This document shows, piece by piece, positions 56,600 through 64,000 of a stretch of 64,000 nt of DNA. The position numbers and the translations under genes are program-made. Every line of letters begins with the position of its first letter. Position 1 is the stretch's first letter. Source of the DNA: Parascedosporium putredinis (taxonomy: Eukaryota > Ascomycota > Sordariomycetes > Microascales > Microascaceae). The notes under the pieces are model-generated. The model saw only the letters and a list, made by a program, of their open reading frames with translations, made no database searches and had not been told where the DNA came from. The stretch lies in NCBI GenBank assembly GCA_949357655.1, contig CASHTG010000007.1, forward strand, positions 868,001 through 932,000, in the 5' to 3' direction.

Positions 56600-58633
56600 T
56601 CAGAGATCGATTGCCTCGTAAAGCCAAGGTCCCCCAAGGTCCGGCAAATCCCCGCCGTAGAGTGCATTCAAATTCTCCACCCACCTCTCCCACGAGGGCG
56701 GCGGCAGCACCTTTGCCAGCCTGTCCAGCAGCCCCGGCGGCCTCATGCGCATCGTGTGCGTGAGAAGCTCCGTCCAGCATGCGTCGTCGGCCCGCCTCTC
56801 CATCCACGTGTTCGCGCGCATACGAATACACGCGGCCAGGGAGACGGAGGCCTGGTCGTTATCCTGCAGACGGGTCACGAGGTCGCTGACGAAGCTGGGT
56901 TTCTCCAGCTTGGACTGCCGCACGCACTGCGTAGCTAGGTCGGAGTCGATGTCCTTGATCCGCTTGATGGTCGCGCGGAGCCTGTCGAGCTCGTTGGTCA
57001 TGTCCTCGAACCAGACCGGGTCGTCAAACATCACCACGTTTGCCTGCTCCGCCGGTGCGCTTGCTACGGCGTGGGGAGGCCTGTCGAGGGTCGAGAGAGG
57101 CGAGAGTGACCAGCAGACGCCGGACCAAGGGCTGACGACTGTCCGGGCTCGACTTTCGCAGGGTCTCGAAAGTCGCTCGCACGGTGGACGCGGGCGGGAC
57201 GTCGCGGAGCATGTCCAAGTACAGAGGGTCCAATGCCCGTGCAGCCACTCGGACGCCAGCATGGCAGACGCCAAAGCCTGCACGCGCAGGCCAAAGGCCT
57301 CGGAATCGTCCCCGCGCTCGACGGCCCGTCCAAACTGCGTCTGGACCTTGGTCAAAGTTTCGTGCGCCAACATCGCCAGGTGAGCGGCCGAGCCAAAGGC
57401 CATTTGCAGGTCCATGGACCGGCCTAAGACGGGCAGCGCGTCCGTGAAGGCCGTCATCCGGTCGTGCATGGGAGTGTTGGGGGCCAGGGCGCGGGTCAAG
57501 TGGGCGAGCGCTCGCCCCGCGTCGTCGTCTTTCAGGCTCAGCCCTTGTTTCAGCCGCCGCAGGAACCGCTCGTTCAAGGGGGTGGGCTCGACGCAGGACG
57601 CCAGGAAGAAGTCGACGGCCCCGCTGCCAATTGCCGCGGCCACATCTAGGGTGTCGAGCAGCTCTTCCAGGATGTGCATGCCCATGGACGTGTGGGAGAT
57701 GTCGAACGTCCCGGTGCTAGAGAGGCGCAGCACTCTTTGCTGTCTGCCCGTCACGTCCGGCCCTTCGAGCTCCAGCACAGAGGCGAGCCGGGCCCGGTAG
57801 GGGAACAACGTCGGCGTTTCCCACAACGTGATACGTGAAGGACTCGGTTGCCACGATGCCCACATTGGGTAATTCGGAAGGAGGTCTCGAATAATGTGAG
57901 CTACCCGGGTGTACGCGGTTACGCTCTGAAGCTCCTGGCAAATACGGTATGCTTGCACCCATCTTTGCGTGGCCCGCAGCGTTTCCAATTCCCCGGACAG
58001 GGCGTTTCTGATATTTGTGGAGCGCAAAATGGTTTCTACCAGCAGGTCCGACAGCAAGCGGTCATCTTCGTCCCGCCCAACGTGTTCGAGCGTACCCCAG
58101 ATGGACGGAAAACGGGATCGTGCCTTCTTGGCGCTAATCGCCGCCAACATCTCCTTGGCTGCCTGTGCCTCAAGGTCCGTCACTATGTCACGCCGGACGG
58201 AATGGACTAGGGTGAGGCACCGGAGATAAGCGGGCACTCTTTCGTTAAAGATCGTCTCATGGTTGTCCAGGTGTATGCGTTGCAGCCTGTGGAGTCGATC
58301 ACGGCCCCACTTGGCCGTCACCACATGGGCGCAGGCCACGATGCCCGCTTCCAGGAACGGGTCGTCGGTCGAGAGATCGCGCAGTTGTTCGGCGAAAAGA
58401 TCGTCGCATTGGCTTGTTTCACGATAGTAGGCCTGCCTGCTGAAAGGCGTCCGGGACGAGGCGTCTATAAAACCATCCGTGATGGACCGGAGCTGCTCGA
58501 TTGAGTCGCGGTCGGGCAGCCTGTCTCGAAACTGATTGACCACTGGGGATTCGCGGATTTCTTTTTTCCAATTCACCTTCCGTGGTAGGAGCCGCTGCAT
58601 TTTTGGTGATCGAACACCATCCGCCGCATGCAT
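56600..58633 (-). CDS. unknown protein, about 677 residues
   Basis: A single-exon frame open for 677 codons. I do not recognise a domain. It is predicted mostly helical and soluble, with basic start (KMQRLLPRKVNWKKEI), a middle region with Arg/Leu-rich helices, and a C-terminal end WERWVENLNALYGGDLPDLGG. Between about 57060 and 57250 the sense-making frame shifts: one frame there reads LDPLYLDMLRDVPPAS and RATFETLRKSS, more protein-like than the Cys/Arg/Ser-rich translation in the main frame. This suggests two compensating indels (near 57250 in a GGG run and near 57075 in a CCCC run). The true length is close to 677 either way. It closes the unusual gene group, pointing toward the multi-TM gene. 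Function unknown. Confidence 0.65.
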   Translation of the reverse strand: MHAADGVRSPKMQRLLPRKVNWKKEIRESPVVNQFRDRLPDRDSIEQLRSITDGFIDASSRTPFSRQAYYRETSQCDDLFAEQLRDLSTDDPFLEAGIVACAHVVTAKWGRDRLHRLQRIHLDNHETIFNERVPAYLRCLTLVHSVRRDIVTDLEAQAAKEMLAAISAKKARSRFPSIWGTLEHVGRDEDDRLLSDLLVETILRSTNIRNALSGELETLRATQRWVQAYRICQELQSVTAYTRVAHIIRDLLPNYPMWASWQPSPSRITLWETPTLFPYRARLASVLELEGPDVTGRQQRVLRLSSTGTFDISHTSMGMHILEELLDTLDVAAAIGSGAVDFFLASCVEPTPLNERFLRRLKQGLSLKDDDAGRALAHLTRALAPNTPMHDRMTAFTDALPVLGRSMDLQMAFGSAAHLAMLAHETLTKVQTQFGRAVERGDDSEAFGLRVQALASAMLASEWLHGHWTLCTWTCSATSRPRPPCERLSRPCESRARTVVSPWSGVCWSLSPLSTLDRPPHAVASAPAEQANVVMFDDPVWFEDMTNELDRLRATIKRIKDIDSDLATQCVRQSKLEKPSFVSDLVTRLQDNDQASVSLAACIRMRANTWMERRADDACWTELLTHTMRMRPPGLLDRLAKVLPPPSWERWVENLNALYGGDLPDLGGPWLYEAIDL

Positions 58634-61473
58634 ATTATGTTGAGGGGAAGGTGAGAAGTTTGCTCGTTAAGCCGTGGTGAGGGGATTTGGGCACCGAGCC
58701 ATAGGCCGGTGAGTTGGATGCGTACATGTAAAGAGCAGGCTGGCTTCCTCAAGCCGAGAAACTAACAAAACAGCCATCTGAGTATTTATTGCTGCCCTAG
58801 GAAGGTGGCCGTTGGCTAGTACATGTATGGCCTGCAAACTGTCAGCATCACTTGGGATTTGCAGCGTCTTGCGTCGCACGAGCGACGAGGGGGAGAGGGC
58901 TCGGAAAGCCCGATAGGCGAAAGGTCCCGTGATTATATGCACCCGACTGATATGGATTAATTGATACTGATACATACACTATTCATTCATGCATGGCTAA
59001 CGCACATGCGCAGCAGGACAGCAAGACAGCGTGAAGCTCATGGTATCTCGGGAGCCTTGTTTCCCCGACTTTCAGCCGTGGGCAGCGCGATAGCTTGCCT
59101 GTTTTGCTCCGTACATGTACACCTATTAGGACAAGGATGCATTTGAGGAGGATGTTCAAACGAGCAAGACCTTATCTATACATGTAATATCCAAGAGCCA
59201 CTCCGCTTCTCAAAACCCACTTGATGCTTGTTGGATTTCGTCCCTAGAGCTACTCTTCACTCTTTGCTTCCGACTCGCCGATGCTCATGGGGCTTTAAGA
59301 CGTGAATAGTGAAGCTTTGTAAGTTTTAAGGCGAGGGGAAAGATTGAGGGGCTTTCTCATTGTTGTATAGGTCTCTTTACGCTGACTAGGTGGCCATGGG
59401 CTCATCCCTAGCTTACAATGGATGTAAGTATCTGTAGATAAACCCAGTACTCAGTTGCGCTGTCTTCAAGGCTTCAAGTCCCTATCTGTTTTTGATATGC
59501 AACTTAAGTCTGCGTATTCCGTGCTAAAGCAACGCACGCCTGTTTCTAGGTCAAGGGCTTCGATCTTACACTTATCCATCATTTACGGGCGAGACTAGAG
59601 ACTACAAGGGTGCGGGGAGGAGCACATCATTCTCAACTTGTGGAGGCATACCATTACGGATAGAAAATAAACTCCGCGGCTCAAGAACGCCGCTGCCTGT
59701 TTGAAACCAGGCTGGGGACAACTAGGTCATCATGAAAGGAACTGTTATTGGGGCTGGGTGGCCTTGACTCATCGTCACGTCAGTCAAGTCCATCTTGGCA
59801 AACTGGCCTAGACGAGCTGTCGAACAGCTCTTCGCCCGTGCTGGAAAAATAAATATAATAAAAGGAACCTTTTTCAGGAGACATATGGGCGAAAAAGATA
59901 GAACAAAACAAGGCAAAGAATCGAGAGGAGGAAAAAAAGAATCAGGAAAAAGAAAAAAAAAAAAGACATACAACACCGGGGATTCGCTGGTCGTCACCGA
60001 CCCAACTACTAGTCCGGCGCTTCGCAGCTTGTGTACAGGGGAGCGGACGGGACCCTCAATATTCTACGAGCTATGGTCGTATGTACCAACAACGTTCAGT
60101 AAAACAGTTAATAATACTTACCCACATCCTTGATGCCATCGCCTTTCATATCGGGGATCACACGCTACATAGCAGCGTGTATGTGAAAGATTCAACATGG
60201 CCATGCCACCGCGGATGCAAAATCATGGTCTTGCTGTCAATTATAGACAGCAGCTATCCACCAATTCACATGCGAAATGTCTTAGAAGAAATCGTCTCAC
60301 AGGGATAGATGGGAGGGCGACCTGTTCGCTCCCGTCGCTATGTAACAATATCAAGAGGAATTAGGAATCCACCTCTTCGGGGACACACTCATTGCATTCT
60401 TTGCTTCCTTTTCAAAGTCTAGATGGTGATGAGCGATAGCTAGAGGGACTTTGCCGAATACTATAGACAGCTGAACTATGAGAATGCCCTTATAAAATGC
60501 TAATATGGACGGAAAGACGCTAGAACATTTCTTACTACTATCGGATCAGAATATCGCTAAGTATAGTGTATACCTAGGGCCTTCTTTAGGTATAAGATAT
60601 ACTAGCGCTCTACGACAGAGCCCACCTGCATGTAGCTATGTGCCCCACGGACGTCGCACACTCTACGCGGGCATTTGTTAAGACAAAGTCCATGTCCACG
60701 AGCTCGAAGCTCTACCCATTGACGTCAGTCATCCGCTTGTGAAACAAGCATTTGGGGTATCCCCGGTGAGCTTATATTTATTTTTAGACTATTTGGGAGA
60801 TAACTTTAATGTTTAGAGTTTCCGCGGAGAGCTCATCTTTATTTTTGGCCACATAGTGCACAGAAGCGACGCTCACAGCAGAGGCGGATATGGAGTGTTT
60901 GCGGGCACGCTCACCATTTAACCACTTCACCAATCAGGCTCGACCATGTTATCGAATCTGGGAGAGTTCATCCCACCCTTACGTTGCTCGCAACGAAAGA
61001 TCTGCTGCACGCTTCACGGATGATACGCGAGGCTCATTCACCCCTTACCCCTACGCTAAAATTATCAAGATCTGTCACACTCCCATCCATTTTCGTGAAC
61101 TGATCGCCAGTGCACCAAGATAGGGAGCTGGAATCTTAAAAGTAGTCGGGCAACGTCTAGTTTCAGGTAATAAAAAGAGAAAAGATGAAAATAAAGCTTA
61201 TCTTACTAAACCTTTGTTTTTGGGCAATACTAACGGCACACTATGGGATGGAGAAGAGAGATGGCCGATGTGACTATTGTTCTATAAGCTGGTCTCTCCT
61301 CGCTATCCGACGCCTGTCAAGTCTCTTCTTCCCAAGTAGTGTTTTTTGCTGGTCAAGAAAACGATAGGAATACCGTTGACGAACAGAGTTGCCTTATTCC
61401 GCGGAAGGGACAACACGGTGTGTTCAGAGCCATTCATGATACTATCGCCCATATCGCAACGCAGAAAATTCCT
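58634..61473. other. intergenic, no supported gene
   Basis: About 2.8 kb, AT-richer than the rest. Frames near 58667-58975, 59795-60133 and 60890-61123 are not recognisable. A purine-rich run with A10 lies near 59930-59966. Two similar 24-bp blocks at about 60765-60788 and 60825-60848, 60 bp apart, differ mainly by transitions. Confidence 0.4.
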
Positions 61474-61565
61474 TTGAACGACAGTGCCAAGATCCCTTGA
61501 ACAACAGCGCCAAGATCCATTGAACGACAGCGCCAAGATCCCTTGAACGACAGCGCCAAGATGCC
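61474..61565 (+). repeat. 23-bp tandem repeat ending at the antiporter start codon
   Basis: Four copies of a 23-bp unit beginning TTGAACGACAGCGCCAAGAT. The first three end CCC, CCA and CCC; in the fourth the end is GCC, and this change creates the ATG used as the start codon of the Na+/H+ antiporter (61561). Copies differ by one or two bases. Likely length-variable and placed in the 5' leader. Confidence 0.9.
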
Positions 61566-63454
61566 AAGTCTCGATGTCAGCGAGCTCAATATTGCCTTGA
61601 GCATTCTAGGCAGTTTCATCATTTTGTACGGTGTTGTATCGGTTAAGATCAAGAGGGTTTGGTACCTAGGCGAGGCCCGTATGCGCTTTGATCACTTGAA
61701 CAAAAAATCAAGCGAGTACTGACTTCTCGTCTTACAGTCCCAGCTGTAGTGGTCGGCATACTTCTCGGACCGGTAGCTGCGAAGTTTATCGATAGTGAGC
61801 GATGGGGCTCTGCTGAACGCGGCCAGACAAATATCATCACCCTCGTATGCCGGCACCTCTCATATTCATGGCCATCCCTGTCCAACTGCGCGCTAATTCA
61901 TTTCAGGGTGTTATGAGGGTTATGATCGGCGTTCAGCTAGTCATCGCGGGCTTCCAGTTGCCAGCAAAATACCAATTCATTCGGTGGAAGGAGATGTTGC
62001 TATGTTTGCTCCCTATTATGACCGTTATGTGGTTATGCACTACCGTCTGCATGCTCATTACTATACCCAACCTGACGCTGCTTGCAGCACTTGTCATCGG
62101 GTCCTGTGTCACTTGCACAGATCCAATCCTTTCTCAGGCCATCGCTAAAGGACCGTTCGCAGACAAATTTGTCGCTCGAGATCTCCGCGAAATTATCTCT
62201 TCTGAGGCTGGAGCAAACGACGGGTTCGGTTTCCCTTTCCTTATGCTTGCGACCTACCTCATCCGACATGCCGATGTTCCCCACGCCCTTACAAATCTAG
62301 GAAGAACCTCAGAGACCGTGAATCCCGCCAACCCAAACGCAACGGTGGCTAAGATTGGGAGTCAAGTTTTTGGCAGAGCTCTTAGTCTCGCCAGTCGATC
62401 CGAAGGTGTTGGACGCCTTGGAGGCGGGGTTGGGGAAGCGATGAAGCAATGGCTCCTCGAGACCTGGCTTTATATTGTCCTACTCTCCATTGTTTATGGG
62501 GTCGTCGTCGGTTACGGAGCGCGGAAGGCGATCAAGTTCGCCCTTCAAAGGTAGCATATTAGCCGTCTATCATTATAGAAACAAAGAATGAAATGGCTAA
62601 CCCTACACAGGGAGTGGATTGATACAGAGAGTTACTTGCTTTTCCCAACCGCTCTAGGTCTTTTCCTTATCGGCACATGCGGCGCCATCGGTACGGACGA
62701 TCTCCTTGCTTGCTTCGTCGCCGGCAACGTCCTTAATTGGGATGGCCAGTACCTCGAAGAAACTGAAAAGCGTCACGACGAAGTCAATTCGTGCGTCGAT
62801 GTCCTTCTGAACTTCGGCGGCTTCATGTACATTGGTGCCATCATGCCTTGGGACGAGTTCAACCAGCCCGATGTTACTGGGATTACGTATCCCCGACTAC
62901 TCGGCCTTGGCGTTCTCGTCATGCTCTTTCGTCGGATACCTGCCATATTCCTCACATATAAGCTCATGCCCGGAGTTTGCAAAAATTGGAAAGAGGCCCT
63001 TTTCATGGGGTACTTTGGCCCTATTGGTGCCGGCGCCGTTTTCTACCTGGAGCATACAAGAATTCATCTCTTCCCAGAACTCGGTGCCGGAGATGGAGAA
63101 GAGAGTGCGCTCATCCGAGCAATTGGTCCGGTCGTTATGTGGCTCGTCCTATTCTCAATCATCGTACACGGATTATCGATTCCGGCCCTGGATATCATAT
63201 ACAAGTATATGGGTATCAAGCCGATACAGGATGATGCAGTTGAGACCCGCCGCCTGTCGATACATATGGTTGGTCCCGCGAATGCGATGGCAGCTGACCA
63301 GGACTCATTCATCGCGTATAACCGCTTCTCCCGACCTACCTTCAACAAAACAGAGTTGCCATTTGTGAAGGAGAACGACGACTATCATGTCGAGCACCCG
63401 GGCTCTCGGGAAAGGATAGTGAAGTTCAATAAAACCGAGAGAACTCGTCAGTGA
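61561..63454 (+). CDS. Na+/H+ (K+/H+) antiporter, NHA1/SOD2 family
   Basis: A plasma-membrane cation/proton antiporter that exports Na+ and K+ and helps set pH and salt tolerance. Exons are 61561-61678, 61738-61844, 61907-62550 and 62611-63454, all GT-AG; the joined frame is intact and codes for 570 residues. About 12 hydrophobic helices are visible. Family signatures are the early LGPVAAKFID, the helix IGVQLVIAGFQLP, CTDPILSQAIAKGPFADKFV, the ion-binding SEAGANDGFGFPFL with the Asn-Asp pair, the GTDDLLACFVAGNVLNWDG block, and FGPIGAGAVFYLEH. The cytosolic C-terminal tail is short (about 90 residues), closer to filamentous and fission-yeast forms than to the long-tailed budding-yeast Nha1. 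The start ATG sits at the end of a tandem repeat. Confidence 0.92.
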
Positions 63455-64000
63455 TATAGGCTAGTGTTATGGGGTTGTTAGGATTAGGGCTAAACTTTCG
63501 AAAATAGACATTTTCACGAGACGTGATCATGCACATTCGCTTTGAATAATACACCTCGAGTGTATACAACCTACCAATATAAGACCAACTATATTCTCTC
63601 TTTTATATTACTACTATACCTAATGATATACCCCTATATATGTGACGGGGCTCCGCCGATGGATGGTCACTGGGCAAACCTCCTCGACGGCCTTGCTAGC
63701 GCCGAGGAGCTGGCATCGCGACCGACCAAACTCCGTCATGAAGACACGCAAGTACTGCCACCCGATTTCCCCTATTTCCCAGCCAGCCAGCTGGCTCGCA
63801 CTGACACAAATGAGTGGAACGACTTCCTTCTCTTTTCCTCCTTTTTACCTTATCAATCCTTCCTATCATACTGGCTTCGAGCCGACGGCACCATCTGCGC
63901 GCAGCCTTACTATTACTGACCTATAATTTCTTCTTGTATCGTCGAAATGGGTCTAACTTCTACGCATCCACTCCAATCACGGGCAGCGGTTATCCACCAA
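63455..64000. other. 3' region of the antiporter, no supported gene
   Basis: AT-rich just after the stop (63540-63640). A frame at 63542-63919 begins with a hydrophobic stretch but has no recognisable domain, and the window ends soon after. I do not call a gene. Confidence 0.4.

Noticed and set aside
63542..63919. Plus-strand frame of 125 codons at the window end
   Set aside because: A hydrophobic start but no domain, AT-rich leader directly after the antiporter; not enough to call a gene.

Overview
The window is nuclear DNA of a filamentous ascomycete (Pezizomycotina, most likely Sordariomycetes). The evidence is short GT-AG introns of about 50-120 bp inside most genes, a CON-10/KGG conidiation protein, a Zn(II)2Cys6 regulator, pyrimidine-rich leaders before start codons, and genes on both strands with no operons. 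There is no rRNA, confident tRNA, CRISPR array or intact transposon.

Layout. 1.6-14.5 kb is an oxidative-metabolism group: a DUF1772-like membrane protein (-), a monocarboxylate-type MFS transporter (+), a mannitol-dehydrogenase-like SDR (-), a cytochrome P450 (-), a second SDR (+) and a 3-ketosteroid-dehydrogenase-like flavoprotein with an apparent mitochondrial leader (-). About 11.5 kb without a convincing gene follows. A lactose/hexose-type MFS transporter lies at 26.0-28.0 kb. At 29.0-34.2 kb a sulfotransferase-like protein (+), an FAD monooxygenase (-) and a Zn2Cys6 transcription factor (-) form a mini-cluster; the promoters of the last two share several exact sequence blocks. A four-TM protein (-), a CON-10-like protein (+) and a secreted intradiol dioxygenase (+) follow. 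At 43.9-58.6 kb six unusual genes sit together: a Q/P repeat protein and a single-pass membrane protein that lie in one frame split by one stop codon, an Hsp70-like actin-fold ATPase, a large coiled-coil protein transcribed divergently from it, a multi-TM protein and an unknown protein of about 677 residues. This is the best candidate for an undescribed system. An intact Na+/H+ antiporter of the NHA family closes the window at 61.6-63.5 kb.

A caution for every gene model: about thirty breaks in reading frame occur in otherwise well-conserved genes, and nearly all are repaired by restoring one base in a short homopolymer. This looks like assembly or base-calling error rather than gene decay, since four other genes are fully intact. 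Frame changes are therefore reported as breaks in probably functional genes.
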